64,000 nucleotides of DNA from contig JAFUNI010000006.1 in NCBI GenBank assembly GCA_017482385.1, positions 22,238-86,237 on the forward strand. The letters are read 5' to 3'. How positions within the stretch are numbered: position 1 is the first letter of the stretch; each line of letters begins with the position of its first letter. The position numbers and the translations under genes were made by a program. A model generated the notes under the pieces. The model ran no database searches. It saw only the letters and a list, made by a program, of their open reading frames with translations, and had not been told where the DNA came from. This document shows positions 13,941 through 22,406 of this stretch, one piece after another. The stretch is from Oscillospiraceae bacterium. Its GTDB lineage: Bacteria > Bacillota > Clostridia > Oscillospirales > Oscillospiraceae.

Positions 13941-13970
13941 ATTGCCACGGGCGCAAGCGCCCGTGGCAAT
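13941..13970. repeat. Perfect 30-bp palindrome
   Basis: Arms of 14 bp (ATTGCCACGGGCGC and its complement) flank AA. It lies between tRNA-Gln and the DUF5662 stop. There is no T-run on either side, so it is not a standard terminator; a REP-like dispersed palindrome or a processing hairpin are options. The rest of the 13816-13982 gap shows only a T-rich stretch (13860-13890). Confidence 0.8.
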
Positions 13971-13982
13971 GACAACAGAAAT

Positions 13983-14531
13983 TTATATTTCCCAAGGGAA
14001 GGGTTTGCCTTTTAAGACGGAACGTTTGATATAAGAAAAGGTCTCCTTCTCCCCTTTTTCCGCCAGCATTTCAAGCAGATAATCCAGTTCCTTTTGGGTC
14101 TGGGGGTGCATACGAAGCCTCTCCAAGCTCTTACGAAAATAGGCCAAGGCTGCGCCGTCGGTATAGGCTTTCCCCTGGTAGGTCATACAGGCCGCCCGGC
14201 GGTCCATCACCATCTCCACCAGGTATTTCCGGGGCATAGGGAGAGATTCATATTGCTTTGTTTCCAGGCTCAGATCCGTCCAATATTCATAATGGTGACG
14301 GTTGCGGCCTTTATGGTGCATCCAGGCCTCACTATAGCCCTTTTCCTCCCGCTCGGCGGTATTGGGGCTGCGGGTGCCTTGATAGTATTTTACGCCGCTC
14401 AAAAACTCCGTGGGGGAATATTTGGACAGGTCGTGGACCAGACCGCGCCAATATAGTCCCACCCGGAAGCAGCCGCCACACACGATCATGCGGTGCTTGG
14501 TGATGGTCACAAAATGTTTCAGAGCTTTCAA
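13983..14531 (-). CDS. DUF5662 family protein
   Basis: 182 residues if started at the TTG at 14531, which has GAGG 7 nt upstream and gives the family-like start LKALKHFVTITKHR; an in-frame ATG at 14582 directly after trpS would add 17 unconserved residues. The conserved block VGLYWRGLVHDLSKYSPTEF and a later HHKGRNRHHYEYWTD mark DUF5662, a family of His-rich small proteins in Clostridia and phages whose HD/HH residues suggest a metal-dependent hydrolase; this function is inference. It lies 50 bp after trpS and probably shares its transcript. Confidence 0.75.
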   Translation of the reverse strand: MKALKHFVTITKHRMIVCGGCFRVGLYWRGLVHDLSKYSPTEFLSGVKYYQGTRSPNTAEREEKGYSEAWMHHKGRNRHHYEYWTDLSLETKQYESLPMPRKYLVEMVMDRRAACMTYQGKAYTDGAALAYFRKSLERLRMHPQTQKELDYLLEMLAEKGEKETFSYIKRSVLKGKPFPWEI

Positions 14532-14584
14532 TGTTTTGCCCTCGCTTTCATGCAAAAGGGTGCGGCAAGCGCACCCTTTCATTT

Positions 14585-15592
14585 TTATCTTGCCAAGAAG
14601 CCGATCTTCTTATAGACCTTGCGGAGGGTCTTCTCAGCCTCATAAGCAGCCCGCTCGGCGCCGCCACGGTACACGCCTTCCAGGTATGCCTTATCCTTCA
14701 GCAGGCGACTGGCCTCCTCACGGATGGGCCGCAAGGTTTCGATAACAGCCTCGCCCACCTTGGGCTTGAACGCACCGTAGCCCTGGCCTGCAAACTCGGT
14801 TTCGATCTCTTCATAGGTCTTACCGGTGACGGCAGCATAAATGCTCATCAGATTGGCAACACCGGGCTTGTTCTCCGGGTCAAAACGGACACAGTTCTCG
14901 GTATCGGAATCGGTAATGGCCCGCTTAAACTTCCGCTGGATATCCTCGGGGCGCTCCATCAGGAACACGCAGCCCTCGGGCATAGATTTACTCATCTTGC
15001 TCTCCGGAGCATTCAGGCTCATGACCCGGGCGCCGGTCTCGGGGATGTAGGGCTCGGGGATCTTGAACACATCGCCATAGATGCTGTTAAACCGCTGGGC
15101 AACATCTCTCGTCAGCTCACAGTGCTGCTTCTGATCGTGGCCTACGGGCACCAGATCCGGCTGGTACAGCAAAATATCCGCCGCCATCAGTGCGGGGTAA
15201 GTAAACAGACCGCCGTTGATATTCTCCGCATTCTTGGCGGACTTATCCTTAAACTGGGTCATACGGCTCAGCTCGCCGAACATGGTATAGCAGTTCAGCA
15301 CCCAGCCAAGCTCTGCATGCTGGTGGACATGGCTCTGAACAAACAGGGTGTTCTTCTCCGGGTCTAAGCCGCAGGCAATGTACTGTGCCAGCTGCTCCAA
15401 GGTGCGGCGACGCAGGTCAGCAGGGGTCTGCCGGACGGTGATGGTGTGCATATCCGCCATAAAGTAGAAGCAGTCAAACTGCTCGGCACGACCGCTCCAA
15501 TTCTTAATAGCACCCAGGTAATTGCCCAAATGCAGGTCACCGCTGGGCTGGATGCCGGATAACATTCTCTTCTTCTGTACGATTTCTTCCAT
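14585..15592 (-). CDS. trpS: Tryptophanyl-tRNA synthetase
   Basis: 335 residues, the usual bacterial length. A class I synthetase: the HIGH-type motif is in GDLHLGNYLGA (residues 18-28), and the KMSKS loop is in ESKMSKSM. It charges tRNA-Trp in the cytoplasm. The ATG is preceded by AAGAGGAAAG. A promoter TTGCGT-N17-TAAAAT lies 33 bp upstream. No T-box leader is visible; the leader is too short for one. All recognisable active-site motifs are intact. Confidence 0.97.
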   Translation of the reverse strand: MEEIVQKKRMLSGIQPSGDLHLGNYLGAIKNWSGRAEQFDCFYFMADMHTITVRQTPADLRRRTLEQLAQYIACGLDPEKNTLFVQSHVHQHAELGWVLNCYTMFGELSRMTQFKDKSAKNAENINGGLFTYPALMAADILLYQPDLVPVGHDQKQHCELTRDVAQRFNSIYGDVFKIPEPYIPETGARVMSLNAPESKMSKSMPEGCVFLMERPEDIQRKFKRAITDSDTENCVRFDPENKPGVANLMSIYAAVTGKTYEEIETEFAGQGYGAFKPKVGEAVIETLRPIREEASRLLKDKAYLEGVYRGGAERAAYEAEKTLRKVYKKIGFLAR

Positions 15593-15624
15593 TTTGCTTT
15601 CCTCTTTTCCGGGAATTTCTTAAT

Positions 15625-15653
15625 ATTTTATCACAGCTGGCAGAAAAACGCAA
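15625..15653 (-). promoter_or_regulatory. trpS promoter
   Basis: Minus-strand TTGCGT (15653-15648), 17-nt spacer, TAAAAT (15630-15625), about 33 bp before the trpS ATG. It is divergent from the gltX promoter 8 bp away. Confidence 0.65.
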
Positions 15654-15660
15654 TGGGAAA

Positions 15661-15690
15661 TTGACTTTCCGGGGGGGAATATGGTATAGT
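15661..15690 (+). promoter_or_regulatory. gltX promoter
   Basis: TTGACT at 15661-15666, 18-nt spacer, extended TGGTATAGT with the -10 at 15685-15690; the ATG is 33 bp downstream. Confidence 0.7.
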
Positions 15691-15722
15691 AACAAAAAGA
15701 TTTTTAGATAGAGGTTGATAGT

Positions 15723-17366
15723 ATGGATTACAAAGCATTGGCTGATTTATTATTCCCGGGCGTTACCGACACTCCCGAGATGTTAGAAGAGAGATTCCCC
15801 CTGCGGAATTGTCCCGAGGGAGCTGTCATCACCCGTATGGCGCCGTCGCCCACCGGTTTTGTCCATTTGGGCAATTTGGTGCAGGGTCTCATTTCCGAGC
15901 GGATGGCCCACCAGAGCGGCGGCGTGCTGTTTTTGCGGGTGGAGGACACCGATGCCAAGCGGGAAGTTCCCGGCGCGGTGGAGGTTCTCATTGACACGCT
16001 GAAGCACTACGGTATTGCCTTTGACGAAGGCGCATCCCACAGCGGTGATTTTGGTGACTACGGTCCTTACCGGCAGCGCCAGAGAGCGGGTCTGTACCAT
16101 GTGTTTGCCAAGAAGCTGGTGGAAGAGGGCAAGGCATATCCCTGCTTCTGCACCGAAGAAGAGCTGACTGCTATGCGTGAGCAGCAGGAAGCAAACAAGG
16201 AGAATTTTGGTTACTATGGCAAGTACGCCATTTGGCGTGACCGGGCTATCGAGGACATCAAAGCACAAATCGCTGACGGCAAGCCCTGGGTGCTGCGTTT
16301 CCGCAGTGAGGGATCTATCGAGAATCAGTTCAAATTTGACGATGTGGTCAAGGGCAAGCTGACCATCACCGAAAATGACATTGATCACGTGCTACTCAAG
16401 TCCGACGGCATTCCCACCTATCACTTTGCCCACGCGGTGGACGATCACTTGATGCGCACTACCCACGTGGTTCGTGGCGACGAATGGATGGCTACCCTGC
16501 CCTTCCACATCCAGCTGTTCAAGGCCTTGGGCTTTAAGCTGCCCAAGTATGTCCACATCGGACCGCTGATGAAGATGGACGGCAATTCCAAGCGCAAGCT
16601 CTCCAAGCGGAAAGACCCGGAGCTGGCACTTACCTTCTACAAGGCCGAGGGCTTCCCTGTTGCGGCAGTTTATGAGTACATTATGACACTCCTGAACTCC
16701 AACTATGAGGATTGGCGTCGGGCTAATCCCACCGCTCCCGCCACCGACTTCCCCTTCAGTGCCAAGAAGCTGAACCCCGCCGGCAATCTGTTCGATTATG
16801 CAAAGCTGACAGATGTTAGCAAGAATGTAATTGCCATGATGGATGCTGAAACTGTCTACGATCTACTCACCGAATGGGCTAAGGAGTTCGATGCTGACTT
16901 TGCCGAAAAATTAGAGCGTGATCCTGCCTACACCAAGTCCATTTTGGCTATTGGCCGGGGCGGCAAGAAGCCCAGAAAGGACATTGCTGTCTGGACTGAG
17001 GCCAAGGCATATATGGGCTTCTTCTACGACGAGTATTTGGAAAAGCCTGTATTTGACGAAAAGTTCAGCGCTGACACTGTGAAGACTGTGCTGGCCAAGT
17101 TCTTAGAGAAATTTGACATTGCTGACGATTCTTCTGCCTGGTTTGACAAGGTCAAGGCCATCACCGAAGAGATTGGTTTCACCACCGATATGAAGGCCTA
17201 CAAGGCTGACCCCACCGCCTTCCCCGGCACTGTGGCAGATGTATCCACCTTCATCCGGCAGGCTGTTACCGGCAAGACAAATTCTCCTGATCTTTACACC
17301 GTTATGCAGATCCTCGGCTGTGACAGGACCGTAGCAAGAATCAAAGCAGTTATGGAAACTCTGTAA
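15723..17366 (+). CDS. gltX: Glutamyl-tRNA synthetase
   Basis: 547 residues, longer than the usual 470-490, because of a 40-residue N-terminal extension (LLFPGVTDTPEMLEERFPLR) and a longer anticodon-binding half. The class I motifs are PSPTGFVHLGN (HIGH) at about 41-51 and KLSKRKD (KMSKS) near residue 296. LRVEDTD matches the family motif LRIEDTD. This is the divergent GluRS form common in Clostridia. It charges tRNA-Glu, and may misacylate tRNA-Gln if a GatCAB route is used; that cannot be told from the sequence. Preceded by GAGGTTG. Confidence 0.95.
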   Translation: MDYKALADLLFPGVTDTPEMLEERFPLRNCPEGAVITRMAPSPTGFVHLGNLVQGLISERMAHQSGGVLFLRVEDTDAKREVPGAVEVLIDTLKHYGIAFDEGASHSGDFGDYGPYRQRQRAGLYHVFAKKLVEEGKAYPCFCTEEELTAMREQQEANKENFGYYGKYAIWRDRAIEDIKAQIADGKPWVLRFRSEGSIENQFKFDDVVKGKLTITENDIDHVLLKSDGIPTYHFAHAVDDHLMRTTHVVRGDEWMATLPFHIQLFKALGFKLPKYVHIGPLMKMDGNSKRKLSKRKDPELALTFYKAEGFPVAAVYEYIMTLLNSNYEDWRRANPTAPATDFPFSAKKLNPAGNLFDYAKLTDVSKNVIAMMDAETVYDLLTEWAKEFDADFAEKLERDPAYTKSILAIGRGGKKPRKDIAVWTEAKAYMGFFYDEYLEKPVFDEKFSADTVKTVLAKFLEKFDIADDSSAWFDKVKAITEEIGFTTDMKAYKADPTAFPGTVADVSTFIRQAVTGKTNSPDLYTVMQILGCDRTVARIKAVMETL

Positions 17367-17378
17367 AAATATCCCAAT

Positions 17379-17412
17379 AAAAAAGGAACGACCAAATGGT
17401 CGTTCCTTTTTT
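17379..17412. terminator. Bidirectional terminator between gltX and the surface protein gene
   Basis: AAAAAAGGAACGACC (17379-17393), loop AAAT, GGTCGTTCCTTTTTT (17398-17412). A/T runs on both sides serve the two convergent genes. Confidence 0.92.
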
Positions 17413-17418
17413 GTTTAC

Positions 17419-20400
17419 TTAAGCTTCGGGGTCGTCGTTCAATTCTTGGATTTCCTCGGGTTCTTCAGCTGCTTCAGGAGCAGTTGCAGGAACTGCAGGC
17501 TTTTTCTTCGCCAGGAAGAACCAAGTCAGACCGCCGGCAACAGCCAAAACTGCCACAGCAATGCCAACAATCAAAATTACATTGTTGTCCTTTGATGCCT
17601 TAGGTTCCTCATCAGAGCCCCGGGTTTCCTCAGGAGCTAAGGTTTCATCAGGCGCCAAGGTTTCATCAGGTGCCATAACCTCTGTCGTAGCATCCGGTGC
17701 TAAGGTTTCTCCGGGTGCCAAAGTCTCACCGGGTTTTGTGGACTGGGTGGGTGCCTTAGTCGCCTTGGTAGCGGAAGTTGCCTTGCTGGCTCTGGTGGGC
17801 TTTGTAAGCGGAGCCTTGGTTTCTTTGGTTGCCTTGGTTGCAGTGCTGCCGCTTGTCGGCCTTACATTCTCCTCTTCACCGGAATTGGAGTCTACACCAG
17901 GCACAGTCGGCTTTGTGGGCATCTCACCTGTTCCATCGTCCAGGTAAATTCGCATCTTCTTGCTCTTATTCTGCACAGTGCCAACCACCACGCCGTCATC
18001 GCCGGGCTCCATAGTCACAGTGGCGACCACAGATTCAGAGGTCAATGTATTGTTGCTGTCATAGAAGGCAGCCTTTACCTTGATGGTCTGCTTCTTAGCA
18101 GTTGCATTCAGCCAGGACAGACGGTAAGCAATCTCTGCCTTTTCATGCTTATTGTAGGCGATCAGATCCTCGCCGCCGTAGACATCATAGACCGACAGGT
18201 CTGCAGCCAATCCTGTGGGATAGAGCTTATAGTCATCGACCAGCGCCTGGGTGGTCAGATCGGCACAGGAAATGCTGATTTTCTCAACAGGTAACGAGAT
18301 TTTTACCATATCTACATTGGCTACCTGCTTCAGCTGCTTGCCATCAGCATAGACAGTGTAAGTGCAGGTACCTTCATCAAAGTCTATATCCCGCTTGAAG
18401 GTATATTTCTTTCCGGTGGCAAGGGTCACGCCGGAAAGCTCTTTGTATTCGCCGTAATCATCGTAGAATACCTTGTCACCTTCTAACTTAATACCGCCAT
18501 CCTTAGCGGTATTGAGCAGAACCACCTTGGCGCCGCTGTTCATTGCTTGCGGCAAAGTGACAGAAACCTCCCATGCCTGCTGCAGGGCATATGTATCACC
18601 GGCAGTAATATTCTTGGGCAGCTTCACATTTTCCAAAACTGCTGTGCCGGTGAGGGCCAATGCCTTACCGCCATCGTGGGCAGTGATGACCATATCGTTG
18701 TTTACATTAAACTTCCAGGTCTGCGGCAGTGCCAAATTGCCCTCATTCAATACCGTGCCGGTTTTATAGCTCTCAAAATCCTCCAGATAGGAAGGATTCT
18801 CGCTATAGCGGTCGGCATCGCGGGTGACAACAGGATTCACATTCTTGGCGGTTTCTACCCAGTAACCGGTGCTGCCCAAAGTTACAGAGCCCTCCTTGAG
18901 GATCTTGCCACCGGGGAAGGTAACGGTTGTACCGTTGATCTTAAAGGTAGGATCACTGTCCTTGATCTTAAAGCTTTCCTTTGTTGTGCCGCTGGTAGTA
19001 TCCGGGGTAATACGCCAGATATTCCGGCCGTTTGCATACATACCGGTCAGCACATATCCGTCATTCCAGTTTGCAGGAACATAAATCGGCTTGCGGTCGG
19101 AGTAGCCGGCAACACGGGTCAGTTCACTTAATGCCTCAGACATATACTTCAGCCGCTCGTCATAACCTGCCTGGCCACCGCCCTCCTTTACTGTCATGTA
19201 GACTAAGAAAGGTTGGGGGTCCATCATGCCGTAGTGATACAAAGATTCAGTATAATAGGCAGTGTTGCCCTTATAAGAGGTATCTCTGCCATAGTCGAAT
19301 CTTGAGATCCAAACGCTGATCTTCTTGCTGTCGGTTGCGTCGTAGATGTTCTTCATCTTGTTGATGTTCCACAGCAGCATGCCGTAGGGATCATCGTCAT
19401 AGACCGCGTTATTGTAGCTTGCAGGGTTCTGGTAGAGGTAAGTACTGCCATCCTTAAAATAGCTTGCATTGGGCAGGTGGGAATAGTCGTTGGTATTGGA
19501 CACATTGCCCGTCTTCATACCGTTGGTATAGCTATGAAGATTCTTATACCAGGTTCCGCTCTCATAAGACTGATAATCAGACAAGGTCGCATTGGGATAA
19601 AGCGCTTTCATCGGTTCATAGATAGCATAGTCAAAGTACATTGCGATCCGGTTGTACATGACCCGATTCCATATCTCATAGCAGCCAGTGTATTTAGCTG
19701 TATGCTCTGCCAGCGCATCGCCCTTCATAACCTGCTTAATGGTCTGCGGGGGATACATACTCCAAATTTCAGATCTGTCGCCACCAATATTTTCATAGAA
19801 CTTAAAGCCAGCCTCCTCCAGCATGGGACGCAGTTGGGTTTTATACTGGGGGTGGGCAACTACATCATGGTAGAAATTCCGGTTGCTGCCGGCAGGCGCA
19901 TTCTTCTCATAATGTCCGCCGTATGGGGAGCCATACAGATACCAGCTGCCCATATAAATATATTCGGTATCCAGGATCACACCGTCCAGCTTGCCACCTA
20001 TATCCTTATAGGCATCCAGAAATTCATCGAAGATTTTCTTCAATGCCTTGACGCCCTTGTCTGCATAAATAACCAAGTCGGCGTCCCATTCCAACGCCTC
20101 CGCAGTATCAAACAGACGGATGTACTTCATACCTTCCGGCCGGGAATCCAAAGCATTCTTTACGGTCTGCGCCAGTTTTGCCGAATCCGTTTGGCCGTTA
20201 AATGTAAGCTGATCGCCAAGAGGTTTCACTATAAGCACGTACGCTCTGTCAATGTTGCTGAACTTCTCACCTTCCAGAGGGTCCCAGGTCAGCGCATAGA
20301 AGGGCTTGGATGTGACTGCTGCATCGGCAACTGTTCCTACGGAAGGTGCCACAGACAGCAGGATCACGAGGGTCAAAATTGTTGCCAAAAATCTTTTCAT
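17419..20400 (-). CDS. Large surface-anchored protein with C-terminal stalk and membrane anchor
   Basis: 993 residues. Signal peptide (about 1-27, cleaved near ADAA). Residues about 30-500 form an unrecognised globular domain with TIM-barrel-like character (GKLDGVILDTEYIYMGSW, KKISVWISRFDYG), possibly a glycoside hydrolase relative. Residues about 525-720 resemble a concanavalin-type jelly roll (PSYLEDFESYKTG start). A Thr/Lys/Pro stalk (KATKATKAPT, then TLAPGE/TLAPDE repeats) leads to one transmembrane helix near 940-963 and a short acidic cytoplasmic tail. It starts 11 bp after the PFL gene, so it may be co-transcribed. Confidence 0.75.
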   Translation of the reverse strand: MKRFLATILTLVILLSVAPSVGTVADAAVTSKPFYALTWDPLEGEKFSNIDRAYVLIVKPLGDQLTFNGQTDSAKLAQTVKNALDSRPEGMKYIRLFDTAEALEWDADLVIYADKGVKALKKIFDEFLDAYKDIGGKLDGVILDTEYIYMGSWYLYGSPYGGHYEKNAPAGSNRNFYHDVVAHPQYKTQLRPMLEEAGFKFYENIGGDRSEIWSMYPPQTIKQVMKGDALAEHTAKYTGCYEIWNRVMYNRIAMYFDYAIYEPMKALYPNATLSDYQSYESGTWYKNLHSYTNGMKTGNVSNTNDYSHLPNASYFKDGSTYLYQNPASYNNAVYDDDPYGMLLWNINKMKNIYDATDSKKISVWISRFDYGRDTSYKGNTAYYTESLYHYGMMDPQPFLVYMTVKEGGGQAGYDERLKYMSEALSELTRVAGYSDRKPIYVPANWNDGYVLTGMYANGRNIWRITPDTTSGTTKESFKIKDSDPTFKINGTTVTFPGGKILKEGSVTLGSTGYWVETAKNVNPVVTRDADRYSENPSYLEDFESYKTGTVLNEGNLALPQTWKFNVNNDMVITAHDGGKALALTGTAVLENVKLPKNITAGDTYALQQAWEVSVTLPQAMNSGAKVVLLNTAKDGGIKLEGDKVFYDDYGEYKELSGVTLATGKKYTFKRDIDFDEGTCTYTVYADGKQLKQVANVDMVKISLPVEKISISCADLTTQALVDDYKLYPTGLAADLSVYDVYGGEDLIAYNKHEKAEIAYRLSWLNATAKKQTIKVKAAFYDSNNTLTSESVVATVTMEPGDDGVVVGTVQNKSKKMRIYLDDGTGEMPTKPTVPGVDSNSGEEENVRPTSGSTATKATKETKAPLTKPTRASKATSATKATKAPTQSTKPGETLAPGETLAPDATTEVMAPDETLAPDETLAPEETRGSDEEPKASKDNNVILIVGIAVAVLAVAGGLTWFFLAKKKPAVPATAPEAAEEPEEIQELNDDPEA

Positions 20401-20411
20401 CGGTTATCTCC

Positions 20412-21770
20412 TTAATTTTTAAGACTCTGCAGGGGTGCAGGGATACGGCCGCCACGGGCTATAAACTGGGCAGCAGATTCATTATGTACCGGCATTACCG
20501 GAGCACTGCCCAACAAGCCGCCCATCTCCACCATATCGCCAACGGTTTTGCCGGGGGCAGGGATGATGCGGACGGCAGTTGTTTTGGAATTGACCATGCC
20601 GATTGCGGCTTCATCGGCAATGATTGCGGAAATGGTATCTGCGCTGGTATCACCGGGGACAGCGATCATATCCAAGCCCACGGAGCAGACGCAGGTCATA
20701 GCCTCCAGCTTATCCAGGGTCAAAGTGCCGGACAAGGCTGCGGCGATCATGCCCTCGTCCTCGGACACGGGAATAAATGCGCCGCTGAGACCGCCAACAT
20801 GGTTAGATGCCATAACGCCGCCCTTTTTCACCGCATCGTTGAGCATAGCCAGGGCTGCTGTCGTACCGTGCGTGCCACAGACCTCTAAGCCGATCTCCTC
20901 CAAAATACGGGCAACGGAGTCGCCCACAGCGGGTGTGGGTGCTAAGCTCAAGTCCACGATACCGAAAGGTACGCCCAGCCGCTTACCGGCTTCTACGCCA
21001 ACCATCTGACCCATACGGGTGATCCGGAAGGCGGTTTTCTTAATAGTCTCAGCCACCACATCAAAGGGCTGACCCTTTACGCTCTGCAGGGCATGGTACA
21101 CCACGCCAGGACCGGAAACGCCCACATTCAGCTCGCATTCCGGCTCGCCCACACCGTGGAAGGCGCCTGCCATAAAGGGATTGTCTTCAACTGCGTTTGC
21201 AAAAACAACCAACTTTGCACAGCCCAAACCGTCGTTATCAGCGGTCAGTTCTGCAGTTTTCTTAATAATTTGGCCCATTTTGGCAACGGCGTCCATATTG
21301 ATGCCGGCCTTGGTAGAGCCCACATTAACGCTGGAGCAGACCAGGTCCGTAGCCTTCATCGCCTCGGGGATGGAATCCATCAGCACCCAATCACCCTTGG
21401 TACAGCCCTTCTGCACCAGCGCAGAAAAGCCGCCGATGAAGTTGACACCGCACTCTTTAGCGGCCTTATCCATGGCAATAGCCAACGGCACATAGGAATC
21501 GGTGTTGCAGCTATTGCCCACGATGGCAATAGGGGTCACGGAGATCCGCTTATTCACGATGGGAATGCCAAACTCCCACTCGATCTCCTCGCCAACCTTC
21601 ACCAAATTTTCCGCTCGGCGGGTGATCTTATCATAGATCCGCTGGGCGCAGATGTTGACATCCTCATGGGCGCAATCCAGCAGGCTAATGCCCATGGTGA
21701 TGGTACGCACATCCAGGTGACGCTTGTCGATCATATCCTGGGTGGCTAAAATATCCTTAAAATCCAACAT
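20412..21770 (-). CDS. PFL/UPF0210 (DUF711) family protein
   Basis: 452 residues, the typical length of UPF0210. It begins [20 protein letters not shown] and shows the family blocks [27 protein letters not shown] and the Gly-rich C-terminus ([17 protein letters not shown]). The family is related in fold to glycyl-radical enzymes by some annotations but lacks a proven reaction. It is nearly always paired with an ACT-domain UPF0237 protein, here 5 bp upstream, which suggests amino-acid-responsive regulation of its activity. Confidence 0.92.
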   Translation of the reverse strand: MLDFKDILATQDMIDKRHLDVRTITMGISLLDCAHEDVNICAQRIYDKITRRAENLVKVGEEIEWEFGIPIVNKRISVTPIAIVGNSCNTDSYVPLAIAMDKAAKECGVNFIGGFSALVQKGCTKGDWVLMDSIPEAMKATDLVCSSVNVGSTKAGINMDAVAKMGQIIKKTAELTADNDGLGCAKLVVFANAVEDNPFMAGAFHGVGEPECELNVGVSGPGVVYHALQSVKGQPFDVVAETIKKTAFRITRMGQMVGVEAGKRLGVPFGIVDLSLAPTPAVGDSVARILEEIGLEVCGTHGTTAALAMLNDAVKKGGVMASNHVGGLSGAFIPVSEDEGMIAAALSGTLTLDKLEAMTCVCSVGLDMIAVPGDTSADTISAIIADEAAIGMVNSKTTAVRIIPAPGKTVGDMVEMGGLLGSAPVMPVHNESAAQFIARGGRIPAPLQSLKN

Positions 21771-21774
21771 ACGC

Positions 21775-22044
21775 TTACACCCTATGCATTGCCTGGAAGA
21801 TTTCTTCTCTCTGCAGGCGGATGGAAAGACCCATTTCCTTGCCTTTTTCCTCTAACTTTTGGGCAAGCTCAGCCACGGGCACTGTAGCGCCGGACACTTC
21901 CACCACCATCATCATGGTGAAATAGCCCTGCATAACAGTCTGGCTGATATCCAGCACATTGACCTGGAATCCGGCCAGGTCCGTACACACCTCGGCAATG
22001 ATACCCACCCGGTCCTTGCCGACAACTGTTACAACCGCTTTCAT
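21775..22044 (-). CDS. ACT-domain protein, UPF0237
   Basis: 89 residues comprising a single ACT fold ([21 protein letters not shown] at the N-terminus, then a [10 protein letters not shown] strand). ACT domains bind small ligands, usually amino acids. It is the standard partner of PFL/UPF0210 and lies 5 bp before that gene, so the two are co-translated and probably interact. The ligand is not known. Confidence 0.93.
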   Translation of the reverse strand: MKAVVTVVGKDRVGIIAEVCTDLAGFQVNVLDISQTVMQGYFTMMMVVEVSGATVPVAELAQKLEEKGKEMGLSIRLQREEIFQAMHRV

Positions 22045-22046
22045 AC

Positions 22047-22328
22047 TTACACCTCGTAGTCAGCGCAGACGCGGGTATTCAGGAAGTTCCAGAAATGCTC
22101 CTTGGCTGCCAGGTGGGCAGGATGGGTCGCGTAATTCGTCAGTGCTTCCTTGCTTTCGAATTCAGAATACAACGCATAGTCCACGCCATTGTAAGCAGCC
22201 CGGATCTCCATAGCCTGCAGACCAGGGATCACACCTACCAGTGGCTCCAGCTGGGCCTTGATGATGGCCACGGCCTCTGCCTTGTCAACATTTTCTTTCA
22301 ATGTGTACAGAACAATGTGCTTTACCAT
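22047..22328 (-). CDS. Dabb (stress-responsive A/B barrel) domain protein
   Basis: 93 residues from the ATG at 22328, which has AAGGAGAG 7 nt upstream; the longer frame to 22406 lacks a site and overlaps the neighbouring terminator. It begins KHIVLYTLKE and has the family pattern with YALYSEFESKEAL and YATHPAHLA. Dabb domains form dimeric ferredoxin-like barrels; some are enzymes, many have no assigned role. It is 2 bp from the ACT gene, so it is in that operon. Confidence 0.88.
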   Translation of the reverse strand: MVKHIVLYTLKENVDKAEAVAIIKAQLEPLVGVIPGLQAMEIRAAYNGVDYALYSEFESKEALTNYATHPAHLAAKEHFWNFLNTRVCADYEV

Positions 22329-22367
22329 AATATCTCTCCTTATTTGCTTGCGGGTATTTACGACAAA

Positions 22368-22395
22368 TACCGGGGCCGATTTTTCGGTCCCGGTA
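22368..22395 (-). terminator. Hairpin after ispH-rpsA
   Basis: A long stem with one mismatch (TACCGGGACCGA / TCGGCCCCGGTA on the minus strand) and an A-rich loop, 12 bp after the fusion gene stop. The following T-run is short (TATTTG), so termination may be partial. Confidence 0.6.
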
Positions 22396-22406
22396 TGTAC
22401 TGTCAA

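Noticed and set aside
13941-13970. Rho-independent terminator of DUF5662
   Set aside because: No T-run follows on either strand, so it is listed as a palindrome instead.
15593-15625. T-box riboswitch before trpS
   Set aside because: The leader between promoter and start is about 30 nt and has no specifier or antiterminator structure.
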